Assembly (NCBI RefSeq): GCF_027595985.1
Contig: NC_073307.1
Span: 43,874,594 to 43,938,593 of the forward strand
Length of the DNA stretch: 64,000 nucleotides
Direction of reading: 5' to 3'
Source: Sorex araneus
Lineage: Eukaryota > Chordata > Mammalia > Eulipotyphla > Soricidae
Position numbers and translations under genes: made by a program. Shown piece by piece: positions 43,300-53,337 of this stretch. Each line of letters begins with the position of its first letter. The first letter of the stretch is position 1. Below the pieces are notes generated by a model. That model worked only from the letters and a program-made list of their open reading frames with translations, had not been told where the DNA came from and did not search any database.

Positions 43300-44472
43300 T
43301 TAATCACTACTTTTAAACCCAGGTAAAATGAACAGGAACATCTAATTTCATACTGAAAAATTTAAAAGAAGTATATAAAGCAAACATTTAATGATAAAAA
43401 TCATAAAGAAATTTATTTTAAAACAAATTTTAATAGTTTTTATGAACCTCACCACCACCACCACTACCACATTCAGTTCTGTGACCCAATACAGGGATGC
43501 AATCCACAATTTAAGAAGTTATGGATTACATCAAGGAGAAAATTCTCTGTAAGTTACAGTTTCATAATTATACAGAAAGCAATTGTTTTTCAAATTTTAA
43601 AGGTTGTAATATACTTAGTAAGTCACATGACATTACCTTTCTGAAAAGGGGTCAACATAATAATTAGGATTTTAAGAAGAAAGGAAGTTCACTCAGTTAA
43701 CAATTTGAGTCAGTGACCTAACAATATGAACCTTCAAAATAATTACTTCTGTACAATAGGATAAATAAATTGATTAAAAATAGCTTATATATTTGGCTTT
43801 TTTTCTTTCACAGTGCTGGGCATCAAACTCAGGGGAAGGCTGAAATACTTTTATAATTTTGCATTAAAAAATCAAGTAAGAGTCTTCTTTGATATTGTTA
43901 AAGAAAGAGTAGCAAGAACAGACAACTTAAATACTGGTAACGATTCTATGATTTCTAAATTCTTCCACAAAAGGGCATTCATATTTTAGTTTAAGTAACT
44001 TTAAAAAAAGTCAGCCCTAATGTTGAAGCTATAATACAAGTTTTTAAATATTGCCAATATACTGTAAGACAATGAAAAACATCTTATTTAAATGAAACAT
44101 GGATAATAGTTCACTGAGGAATATATCCAACCGATTTTTTTTTCTCTCCATATCTATTCAATGATGATATTCTCTGGGCTAATTTCTAAACAAATGCATA
44201 TTTAAAAAAACTAACGAAAGCCATGTTTTGCCCAGGAATACTACTGTACACAAATCATACAGATTATTTTATAGCAGATACTACAGTTTGCCAAGCTTCT
44301 GATGAGAAAGTGCTAAGTTGTGAGCTTGATACTGTCCAGCTAGTTGTTTCTCGTCTCCCTGCAGAAAGCACACGATGTTGAGATCCTTTGTCACCACTAT
44401 TTCTCTTCTCACAGTGACTTCACTTAAGTTCACTGCAGTCCCCTTCACTTCATCTTAAGCACACTCATGTCC
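43300..44472 (-). other. probable 3' UTR of the FUNDC1 retrocopy
   Basis: About 1.1 kb of AT-rich sequence downstream of the retrocopy stop, with no SINE head except a possible short piece at about 43799-43840. On the - strand an AATAAA signal lies at about 43411-43416. No poly(A) tract or TSD is evident next to it, so the exact retrocopy end is unknown. Alignment to the shrew FUNDC1 mRNA would settle it. Confidence 0.45.
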
Positions 44473-44937
44473 TTAAGATGCAAGGCCTAGCAAAAAGCCT
44501 CCCACAAATCCACTGGCGATCACGGTGTTCTGTTTGATAAATTCTGTTGCTTCTTCAATTCTATTGTTGATTTTAGGTGCTGCTTTATTTGTTCGTTTCT
44601 TAACCTGTCGCTTTGCTTTTACATCTTTTTCAACTCTTTTCCAGTCAACCTGAACATAGCCACTATAATTGGCAATCTGAAGGAGAAGAAAGCCACCAGC
44701 TACAGCAGTTGCTGCAAGTTTTCCAACTTTCTGAAACAAAAATCCCGTACACCAGCCAGTCACTCCACCAATGACAATCTGGGAGGCTACAGAGTGTTTT
44801 TCTACTGCAGGTCTGGAACTGTGACCCAACAATCGATTCCACCAGTCATGTCCTCTTGTATGCTCAGCTGAATCCAACACTTCGTAAGATTCATCATCAC
44901 TTTCATGTTCTTGGGGAGGGGACTTCCGGGTTGCCAT
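44473..44937 (-). CDS. FUNDC1: FUNDC1 retrocopy, intronless, open frame of 154 aa
   Basis: FUNDC1 is a mitochondrial outer-membrane mitophagy receptor that binds LC3 through an N-terminal LIR; the parent gene is X-linked and multi-exon in other mammals. Here the complete frame is uninterrupted, the mark of a retrocopy. Visible features are the acidic SDDESYEVL stretch with LIR Y18-E-V-L21, CK2-type Ser13 and ULK1-type Ser17. The FUN14 region has hydrophobic segments at about 49-68 and 75-95 and a C-terminal one (about 135-153) ending GFLLGLAS. The lysine equivalent to K119, the MARCH5 target, is kept as K118. Compared with human FUNDC1 as I remember it, about thirty residues differ and one Asn (about 107) is lost by an in-frame deletion. 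This is high for so conserved a protein. The start is the ATG of MATRK. No promoter is obvious. It may be a young pseudogene or a functional retrogene. Confidence 0.88.
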   Translation of the reverse strand: MATRKSPPQEHESDDESYEVLDSAEHTRGHDWWNRLLGHSSRPAVEKHSVASQIVIGGVTGWCTGFLFQKVGKLAATAVAGGFLLLQIANYSGYVQVDWKRVEKDVKAKRQVKKRTNKAAPKINNRIEEATEFIKQNTVIASGFVGGFLLGLAS

Positions 44938-45815
44938 GAGACCACCGGAGGCCAGCTCTCATGCTGAAATTTTATATGGAAAAGTTACCTGTAAGCATTG
45001 GCTAGCACAAGGCTTCTTAACATGTTTCACTTGCAACTTATTCACCAGAGAAATTTTCACCAGACCCCCAGATTGATAGATATAAACATTTTCTGATAAT
45101 AAGTAATTTCTTTCCAAACAGTTTGTTGGTATATATAAACAATTGTACCACTTATTAAAGACAAAAGCAAATTTGCATGCTAAAAAACCCGCAACATTAT
45201 CTTAAGAACTTTTAGATGGAGATGTTTTGGGCCTACTGAGATATTTAGATGTTTATTCTTTCTTTCTGGTGTGGGATTGTGAGATTCCCAAATGGTGCTC
45301 ACTGCATGCTTTGACAACAGATACCAAAAGGTGTTCATGGGCCCCCGAGACCAGACCCTGTGATATCCAGCCAACTGGGCCAGTAGTTCAGTGGTAGGGC
45401 CTGACAATGCTTTTTGCTCAGCCCCTGCACAGTGCCAGGGAACACCAAGGCCACATCTGGTGGTTCCTGGGGGGCCTTCAGGGGGGTCCCAGCCCCTTCA
45501 CTAAATAATTTTACCCATCCCTTAAGAATCTTGCCTGTAGCAGTGAACACTGTGGTGTGCTAATGGTGATTTTTTGGTTTCCTCTGCATTTATTAGCAGC
45601 CATGTTTTAAGCAAATGTCTGCTGGTAACCTAAGTGTATTCATAGCCTGGCATCTTTTGAGTTAGTGCCTCGATTTAACCTATGTGGAGAAGTCCTTCTC
45701 CAGAGGGGCCCCTTTCTTCTAGGGTATAGAACCAGAAGAACTTATCCTCTTTCACTCTTTTTAGGGTCATAAGTAGATTTATCAGGGTTTTCATATTTTA
45801 AGAATTGCACATAGT
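44938..45815. other. intergenic, no gene recognised
   Basis: A short 5' UTR-like piece (ctggcctccggtggtctc on -) precedes the retrocopy start. The rest is unique-looking, with a vague SOR-like fragment at about 45368-45500. Confidence 0.4.
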
Positions 45816-45816
45816 G

Positions 45817-45962
45817 GGCCAGCAAGATAAGTACCTCAGGTAAGGCATTTACCTTGTATGCAGATCACTCAGATTTGATCCCCAGCATCGCATGGGAGTG
45901 ACCTTTGGGCTCACAGCCAGGAGTAAGCTCTGTGCACAGCCAGGTATGATGCGAAAATTATC
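45817..45962 (+). repeat. SOR-type SINE, degenerate
   Basis: gggccagcaagataagtacc, atttaccttgtatgcagatc, agatttgatccccagcat, cagccaggagtaagctctgt. Confidence 0.8.
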
Positions 45963-46059
45963 ATCATCACAATAATAATTACAGAAACTATCAGTGTCAG
46001 CTTTACAATAAAAGGCCTTACTTGCTACTTTGTTATCTTAATTTGATTTATGAGGATGC

Positions 46060-46880
46060 TTATATTTTTTTAAGTTGTTCACAATAATTTATCACATTCA
46101 AATTTCCAACACCACTCCCACCAACATTATACCTTCGCATTGTCATTATTTTGAGTTTTCCCAAACAGCACCCAAGACTGCCCCAATAGCAGACCCTAAA
46201 CGATTTATTTTGTATTGCTTTTTATGAATAATTTGCTAAATTTGATCAAAAAAGTTTCCCTTAGAAGAAAGTGAGTGTGAAGATTGTTGTATCTCACCCT
46301 GGAGTCATTACACACTTGCGTAAGAGATTACTAACATGTTGTTACAGATTAAGCCTTGTGTGCTAATTTTTTTTTGCTATTTGGGTCACAGCGATGCACA
46401 GGGGTTACTCCTGGCTCATGCGCTCAGGAATTAGCTCCTGGTGGTGTTCGGGGGACCATATGGGATGCTGGGAATTGAACCGAGATCCGCTTATGCTAAG
46501 GCAAACGCCCTACCCACTGTGCTGTTGCTCCAGCCCCTGTGCTAATATTTTTTAATCGATGTTGGTTGCCTTCTACTTTACACTCCATCAAATGTGATGT
46601 GTTATTCCTGGAATGTCAGTGGTATAAGGTATGAGATGTTGTGTACTCCAGGAATCTAAAATTTTAAATAAGGTCATATAGCTGAATTTAACTTTATAAC
46701 TGGATGGTGACTCTGGGGTCTGGAGGAATCTCTACAGTTTGTTGATCTCTTCTGAGATTTATTTGTGAGTCTCTGGATGAAGGCCGATTAATAAGTTTAT
46801 ATGGTGCTAGAGGCAGTTCATGGGCATGTCTGCAGACTCCTGGAAGAACAGTGGTAGGGGAGAAATCACCTATCCCTGAT
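46060..46880 (-). repeat. family X repeat, longest copy, split by a SOR SINE
   Basis: aagttgttcacaataattta, cccaccaacattatacctt, gattaagccttgtgtgctaa, then after the SINE aggaatctaaaattttaaat and atttgtgagtctctggatga. It joins the parts seen separately at 11233-11880 and 23490-23905, so they are one family. Confidence 0.68.
46368..46537 (-). mobile_element. SOR SINE inserted in family X
   Basis: TSD tgtgctaat at 46359-46367 and 46538-46546. On +: ctatttgggtcacagcgatg to ctgttgctccagcccc. Confidence 0.9.
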
Positions 46881-46881
46881 T

Positions 46882-47010
46882 CCGTGAGATAGTACAGTGG
46901 GTAGGGCACTAGCCTTGCGCTCACAGCCTGAGTTTGATCCCTAATACCCGATCTGGTCTCGGGAGCTTGAAGAAGTGACCAGAAATAAGTCCTGAGAACC
47001 ACCACTTTCT
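46882..47010 (+). repeat. SOR-type SINE, partial
   Basis: ccgtgagatagtacagtggg, gggcactagccttgcgctca, gagtttgatccctaatacc; 3' body decayed. Confidence 0.75.
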
Positions 47011-47754
47011 TTTACTACCTGCTTTTTTCTAGAGATAAAAAATAGTAAATTTATTTGCCAGGCAAAGGCATGAGAGGGGAGAAGTGGGTTTCAGAAAGAA
47101 CAAAGAGCTGATAAAGTGCAAATGGCCAAATATAATTGAGGGAGAAGCTATGTGGGCCATGAGAAGGAAAAGAAAAGGCAGGGAACCTCTTAGGTCCTTT
47201 TAACTTTCTAGTCCCAGTGAAAATCTGAAACTGTTCCTTTTTATCTATTGATTATAGTAGTAGGAATCTGTTTTCTTGCAATCCTAAAATGTTTTGACTA
47301 GAGCAGATTTCTGCATTGAGTAGAGAATTTGATTTCTATCAATGGGAACTGTATACTATAGTATAGAAATGCTCTGTCTTCTGCTATCCTATATGCATGT
47401 CTTATTATTAAGAACACATCTTTGGACTCAGTATATTTACGTGTGCCTTCATTTATGCCCAGCTTTTAGCCCCATTTATGCTAGGCAAAGGCTGCTACTC
47501 TACATAATGGTTGAAAATAAAACAATGATTCTTGAGTTTCTCTTACCTAGGGAGGCAAAGATTAGAGGAAAGAAGTGAGAACTTTTTTTTTCTAAGCTTG
47601 GTAATTAGATCACAGAACAATGGAGTGACTGACAGTCCAATGTAATCGAGATGTCACCTGGAAAAGTGATGACCACTGCCCTGAGATGTGTAGATAGGAC
47701 AGTGGGAATCTGAAAAGACTTCATATTCTGTTTACTGGTTGGGAGTGATCACTG

Positions 47755-47965
47755 TGAATGTGGACTCTTGTCATCTGACTGCCTAGATTTGTATTCTGGT
47801 TTTGCTGTTCACTAGCTGTATGACTCAAGCACATTTCATAACCTTTCTGTGCCTCGTTATGTATAAACTAGAAATAATAGTGGTGTTTACATGACAGAGC
47901 ATTTATAAACATTCAACTCTATGAATATATTTAGAGTATCTAAAATAGTGTTTAACAGATAGAAA
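47755..47965 (+). repeat. MIR
   Basis: ctgactgcctagatttgtat, ttcactagctgtatgactca and cctttctgtgcctcgttatg follow the MIR core in order. Ancient mammal-wide SINE. Confidence 0.85.
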
Positions 47966-48064
47966 ATTATTTTTAGAAGTTATTAAATGAGACTTATAGA
48001 ATATACTTGACATCCTAGGAGGAACTCAAACAATATGTTACCTTTATTATAGCAACTCTTTACT

Positions 48065-48185
48065 TACCAAATAGAGAAGCTGAAACTATAGTAAGTCAAG
48101 TGACTAGCTCTGAACGTTAGAGCTAATAGTTAGGAGAGCCAGGGCTAGAATCCCAGTCTCATTTACCACCATACTGCGGTAGGTG
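48065..48185 (-). repeat. MIR fragment
   Basis: gccagggctagaatcccagt preceded by tagtaagtcaagtgactagc: inverse MIR core. Confidence 0.65.
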
Positions 48186-48312
48186 AGGTGGTCAGTAGCT
48201 ATACTGACCAATACGCCCCATTTCTGAGTGCTCCATCTCCATTTCTTATTTCCAGTAAGCAGTAAGCTGCATAATAGCTGCATAATAGAGAGTACTAGAT
48301 TTATATACTTTT

Positions 48313-49790
48313 TGGGTAACATTGGTTTATCCTTGCTCCTCCTGCAGGGAGCTTAGGTTTACTGAGTTACTCCCACCTAAGTACTTCTTAGGCACACCCA
48401 ATTCCATCAGGCACCAATAATCCTATATTACTTTTCTCTTGCCTTTATGTCCTTTGCATGGTTTAGTAATGTCCTATTTGTATAGACACAGGAAGACAGT
48501 TGATGCCATACTTTTGTAATTAACATGGGAGTTAAATGACTCCAAATAATATTTACTCCTGGGCATCCATCACATTTACTTAAGCCTCAGTTGCTCTTAC
48601 TTCTTAACACCCCCAAAAGGAGGGTCCTGGCGAGGGATCAGATGTAACCAGGACAAGCTGTAAGTTACCCTAGCATTGCTAAGTGATATAAGAAGAATAA
48701 TGTTAAGAACACAGTCATGGAACAAACTCTGTCATGACCCAAAAAGAAGTAACTGAATAAGGTCTGTGCTGGGGTTAGGAAAGACTAAGCTGACCTGAGG
48801 ACTGTAGTCTGGGATATATAGTGAGATGTCCCTAGGAAAGGCCTAACCTTAAACTTAATATATCTCTTATTGTGTTCATTTCGATTCGATTCCTGAAAGG
48901 AATCGAAAGACATGATATGGTGGGAATATCATGTCTCACTCAAGTGAGAGAAGGAATCCGGAGTTCTGACCTCTGTCAACGGTCAAAAATCAGGGGTGCT
49001 GTCTTGTTTGCCAAGGCATCAAAAATCAGATGGGCCGGTCATGTAATGTGATTCAGAGATGACGTTGGACTAGAGCTGTTACAGACTGGATTCCATGGGA
49101 CGTCAGAAGACCTCGTGACTGCCCACCAACTAGATGGTCAGATTTCTTCGTCAAATCTCTGAGTGAACGATTTGAGGCTTTTTCTGTTCCTGGAGCGAGC
49201 AGGTATCATTGGGCTACACTAGCTCGAGACAGAGACAAATGGAGATGTTACTGGCGCCTGCTCGAGCAAATTGAAGATCAACGGGACTACAAGTGATACA
49301 AGTGATACTGTGTTCATACAAAATGACTAGAAATATTAGTAAGAAGTAAATTTACTATGATTGCTTAAATGGATTACTAGCTAAGGAAAGGAGAAAGCAA
49401 TATGCCCTTAGATGGGATCCCACCCTTGAGTGGATCTTCTAGTAATCTAGAGTGCTGAACTCCCAGATGAGATTTTTGTCCCTGAGTTAGTCTAGAACGT
49501 CTTCTGAAGGGGCTTTACATCTGTTTATTGTTATGGCAATGTTCAACCCCACCTATGTGTACCTCCACCCTTCAGGACTTCTATATAACTATGTTGAAGG
49601 AGAAAGTAAATGGTCAATGATCACCAAACAGCCTGTGGCCCCATTCCTCACCCCCCTCTCCTCACCCGTCACTGTTGGCTGGCCTGGGGAGGCGGTTCTC
49701 AATCACTGAATGCACGCCCAAACAGGCATGTGTCTCATGCCCACCCTTCTTGAACTCACTTCAAGTACTGAACACTTTCCTATCAATCAG
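48313..49790 (+). mobile_element. older LTR of the same family, copy 3, carrying an RTE insertion
   Basis: Blocks gtatagacacaggaagacag, ctcctgggcatccatc, gcctcagttgctcttacttc, aacaaactctgtcatgaccc and cttattgtgttcat / acaaaatgact align in order with the reverse complements of LTR copies 1 and 2. It is more diverged than either and its ends are uncertain. A TATA-like ttctatataactatg lies at about 49579. The RTE element occupies 48881-49309. Confidence 0.75.
48881..49309 (+). mobile_element. RTE-type LINE, 5'-truncated 3' end with TSD
   Basis: The 429 bp insertion lies in LTR copy 3 with a perfect 9 bp TSD (tgtgttcat) at 48872-48880 and 49310-49318. It encodes the extreme C-terminus of an RTE polyprotein: EGIRSSDLCQRSKIR, KIRWAGHVM, then RWTRAVTDWIPWDVRRP, PPTRWSDFFVKSL, HWATLARDRDKW and a TGA stop at 49295-49297. 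These are hallmark C-terminal motifs of nematode RTE LINEs. An in-frame TGA (49050-49052, where CGA is expected) and a one-base loss near 49064 break the frame. The 3' end is a short tandem repeat (acaagtgatac), not poly(A), as is usual for RTE. Confidence 0.92.
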
Positions 49791-49914
49791 GAATTCGTGA
49801 GGAAAATTAGAGGAGAAACTTTTAAAAGTATTTACGTTGAAAAGAGGAAGAGATGACACATACTGTCTTTCTAGTAGGAAGACTGATTTACCAGTTTCCC
49901 ACCGACTTTAGTGT

Positions 49915-50100
49915 GAGAACCTGTACCTGAATCCTGGCTTCAAATCTTATCAACTCTGTTAATGTCATCTTGCTTATCATAGAGTCTCTGAGACTATTTT
50001 CCCAGCTCTAAAATGGAGACAATATGTCTGTGTTTAGAACTGTTTAAGAAAATAGTTTATGCAAAGTACCTACACAAGTGGTGCTTAAAAATGTTAGCAA
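49915..50100 (+). repeat. MIR
   Basis: tgtacctgaatcctggcttc, tcccagctctaaaatggaga, then gcaaagtacctacacaagtg, in MIR order. Confidence 0.7.
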
Positions 50101-50465
50101 TCTAAAAAAAAAGTGCAGTTTCCCATTGGAATCACTTCTCAAGAGTCACTTCTGAAGGGTAACTTCATTCTTTAAACTCTAATACTTGCTTCATCTCACT
50201 TTGATGTATTAGGTTATAATTCAATTGTTGCTATAGGCTCAGTATAGCATTTGCATAGCATTTGCTTTTCTGTTCTGTATGGCCATCAATATTTAAATAT
50301 TGATAAAAATGTTACCAAGCTTGGTTAAAGAATTCACTTTGTCTCTTAAACAATGTATTGAGTCTCATTATTTCTTCTGATTCAAAAAAATGATTCACCC
50401 TAGACACAGCTTCCGAGATCATTTCCGTATGTTTTACCAAGTATTGAGTACAAAATACCTGTAAT
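50101..50465. other. intergenic, no gene recognised
   Basis: AT-rich unique-looking; no gene. Confidence 0.4.
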
Positions 50466-50468
50466 TCT

Positions 50469-50642
50469 GGGGTCTAGAGATAGTACTGGAGGTAAGGTGC
50501 TGGCTTTGCATGTGGCTAACTAGGGTTAGAATCCCCCTTCCCAAACTCCACCTTCCTCGCACTATTCCCCAACACCACCAGGGGTCACTCCTGAGCACAG
50601 AACAGAAATAGCCCCCGAGCACCACCGGGTGTGGCCTGGATT
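50469..50642 (+). repeat. SOR-type SINE, degenerate
   Basis: ggggtctagagatagtactg, tggctttgcatgtggctaac, gagcaccaccgggtgtggcc. Confidence 0.8.
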
Positions 50643-50835
50643 TCAACAACGGGTTTATTCATAGTAAGCACCTTTTTTAGCATTTATATGACGTCTGAAA
50701 GATAACAAATCTAAAGTACCTAGAACAGCGCTGGTAAGTATGGTTGGCAAAAGTAATTTTGTTTATATTTTCATATTTCGTGCTCCATTATGATCACGTT
50801 TATTTTCATTGAGCCTTTGAAAAACCAGCATCTAA

Positions 50836-50993
50836 TTTTTTTTTTTTTTTTGGCGATGGGGGATAAGCTTGACGGTGCTTAGAGGCTACTCCCACCTCTG
50901 CGCTCCAGGATCACTTCCAGCTGTACATGGCTTGGACCCGAGTCTCCTGCACACAACTCATATTCAGCCCTTGGAGCCATCTCTATGGTCCAA
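50836..50993 (-). repeat. SOR-type SINE, degenerate
   Basis: T run, gcttgacggtgcttagaggc, tctgcgctccaggatcactt, ggacccgagtctcctgc, ccatctctatggtcc. Confidence 0.7.
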
Positions 50994-51480
50994 ACATTTT
51001 TTCTTTAAAAAAAAATTGCAATTTTTTTTTTTTTTTAGGAAGGGTGGTTTGCAGACTGGTGGGCACCAGGGTAATCAGTAAATTCACTCATGGGCTGGTC
51101 CCCTGAGGCACACTCTGATGTAACTGTAAATAAAGATTTCCGATTAAGGTTTCTACCCTGTTATCCTTTAGGACAAGATAAAAAGGGCATTCTCGGCATT
51201 TTTAACCATCCCTGCCCAGACAAGTTTTCTGGCTTTTAATTCACTTCTTTGGGCCAGCTTCACTAATATCAGACAAGAATATTTTGAGTTGGAAGGAGAG
51301 ACGCTTTAAAAAAAAATACTGCCGTCTTGCTTCACCCAATTGATCTTAATACAGCAACTAATAATCCCATCAGTATGCAGCAAACTAATACAATCTAGGA
51401 GGGATCGTGTAGTTAATAATAATCTACTCAAACTCTGGCATCTAACCGGGTGGGGCCTTAGGAGGGTCCTCTCGGAGGAG
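50994..51480. other. upstream flank of TCERG1 promoter
   Basis: No repeat or gene recognised. Sequence becomes GC-richer to the right. Confidence 0.4.
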
Positions 51481-51504
51481 CTGGGCAATTGCTTGTTTCC
51501 ACGG

Positions 51505-51968
51505 CACTCCGATTGGCTTAAAGGCATCCCAGGCCGTGATTTGATTGGCTCTCGCCGTGGAAATAGTCTTAGCCTAAGCCAATATAGCCAGTTTGTGGCC
51601 AACATGGCTCCACAATTGGCTTTCCAGGAAGGCGACAGACACGTGGCTCCGCCAGGCCCGGCAGTAAGTAGGAGGACCTAGCTCAGCCTACCTAGAGTGG
51701 GCGCCGGCGGTTCCTCGTTACTCAAGTCCCATTTCCCATAAAGCCTCTGAGCGGCCAATCCACCGGCGGTCTCCAAACCGCTTTCAAAGTCGGCGGGCCC
51801 CTGGACCAGTAGCAAGGTAGGTACCACCCCGAGCTGGAGGATTGATAGAAATGTGGGCCAATCCCCTTATAGCCCGCTGCTACTCCCGCCTCCCTCGCAC
51901 GGGATTGACGACCAGCCTGACCAATCGAGTATTCCCAGTCGGCGGGTGGGTGAACGCGGCCTTCTGTA
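51505..51968 (+). promoter_or_regulatory. TCERG1: TCERG1 CpG-island promoter with seven CCAAT boxes
   Basis: CCAAT or its reverse ATTGG occurs at 51512, 51544, 51579, 51615, 51755, 51858 and 51921: seven NF-Y-type sites in about 415 bp. Most carry good context (gattggct, gccaatc). No TATA box is seen near exon 1. TATA-less CpG-island promoters usually start at several points. The start-codon context gtaATGGCGGAG also resembles a YY1 site. The exact transcription start cannot be read from sequence. Confidence 0.75.
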
Positions 51969-52850
51969 ATGGCGGAGCGTGGCGGGGACGGGGGGGAAGG
52001 TGAGCGCTTCAACCCGGGGGAGCTCAGGTAAGGGGCGCTGCCCTTCTTCCCCTCTCGGCTCGCCGGCGTCCCGGGGGCGCTCGGCCTGCCGCGCCTAGAC
52101 CCGGGGGGTGGGGGTGGCGGGCGTGGGGGTGGGGGGCGCCGAGCGGTCCGCGGCGGCTCGGGGCCGGGGACCGCATGGGGCTGGGGCAGGGGGAAGGGGA
52201 AGGCGGCTTGAATGGGAGCCCGGCCGGGCTTAGGCCGCGGCCTCCCGCGCGTCCTCGGGGCGCTCCCCGCGCTTCCTGCGCGGCCCCCGGAGCCGCAGGC
52301 GGCGCCGGGCGCTCGGGCCCGGGGAGGGCGCCCCTGCCGGAGCCGCGTGCCCGTCCGCCTCGGCCGGCCTCCGCCGCGCGGCCCCCGGCCCGCCGCCGCC
52401 GCCCGCCGCGCCCGCGCCCCCCGCGCCCGCCCGCCTCTCCCGGCCTCTCCCGAGGGCTCGCCTCGCCTCGGCTCCCGGGGCCGCGCATCCTCTCCTGCCC
52501 CCGGCTCCCGGCGCTGACTGACAACAATAGCCGCCGCCGCCGTTCCATCCGCGCCTCGGGGGGTCGGGGCGCCCGCTCGCGGCCGGCCGCCGGGCCGCCC
52601 CCCACCGCCCCCGGTGGGCCGCGCTGCGCGCCCAGCTCTCGGGTGAGGAGACTGAGCCTCTCGCCCTCCCAGGAGGTTGCGGGAGGGCCGCGGCGGCGGG
52701 ATGTGACCCCGCAGCAGCGGCCCGCGGGCTCGGCTTGGCCCCCCCCCCCCCGCCCTTGCCCAAAAGAGTGCGGTGACCTTTCCTGCCGCGCCCGCGGCTC
52801 TCTCCGTACCTATGGAATTCGCGCTGGAGACTCGATAACGTCAGAGGTGG
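51700..52850. other. CpG island
   Basis: Very GC-rich with dense CG dinucleotides, densest at 52020-52760, spanning the proximal promoter, exon 1 and the start of intron 1. Long Arg/Pro/Ala-rich open frames on both strands here (up to 244 codons) come from composition. G-tract clusters occur at 52103-52137 and 52845-52871. Confidence 0.9.
51969..52027 (+). CDS. TCERG1: TCERG1 coding exon 1
   Basis: TCERG1 (CA150) is a nuclear factor with three N-terminal WW domains and six FF domains. It couples RNA polymerase II elongation to splicing by binding SF1/U2AF-type Pro-rich partners and the phosphorylated Pol II C-terminal domain. This exon encodes residues 1-19 (MAERGGDGGEGERFNPGEL) plus two bases of Arg20. 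The start is the first ATG of the known protein. It ends ctcag|gtaagg, a strong donor. Compared with human as I recall it, residue 11 is Gly rather than Ser. Confidence 0.95.
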
Positions 52851-53179
52851 GGCGGGGGGTGGGTGGGGGGAACTTTTTCCCAGCGGTGTTTGAGGATGGA
52901 GCCGTGTAATGTCTAGTTGATAGTCCTCCCCGCCTCGTGTCATTTTTGGAGCCTCACTCCCCGCTCTGAATGGTTCTGTTGTTCGTGTTTGAAGAGGCAG
53001 AGGGGGCCGGGAGGGTATGGGGACCCTCCTTATTGCCTAGGGCTCAAGATGAATGGAAGGATCAGTGAGTACTGCCACTCAGGTTGGGGTTGTTTTTTTG
53101 GGGGGAGGGGGAGACAGGGGGCACCGGTGGGGAATGGGTGGGGGGGGGGAGATGTCGGCTTAAGCCGGTCTCATTCGTT

Positions 53180-53337
53180 GTTTTCGATTTTGGGCCACAC
53201 CCGGCGCTGCTCAGGGCTTCCTGCTGGCCCTGCACTCTGGGACCAGTGCTGGCGGTGCTTGGGGGACCAGAGGGGGTGCCGGGAATCGAACCCGCTCTGC
53301 AGCGTGGAGGCACCGCTGTACCGGCACCGCGGCCCCT
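53180..53337 (-). repeat. SOR SINE, CpG-rich, beside the CpG island
   Basis: On +: ttgggccacacccggcgctg, ctgggaccagtgctggcggt, gccgggaatcgaacccgctc, ccggcaccgcggcccc. It keeps far more CG dinucleotides than other copies. Confidence 0.85.

Noticed and set aside
49050-49065. RTE fragment as an active coding gene
   Set aside because: In-frame TGA, one-base loss and no upstream reverse transcriptase or endonuclease; a dead 3' end.
52024-52943. Open frames of 193-244 codons on both strands in the TCERG1 CpG island
   Set aside because: High GC removes stop codons. No homology, and the + frame overlaps the proven splice donor of exon 1.
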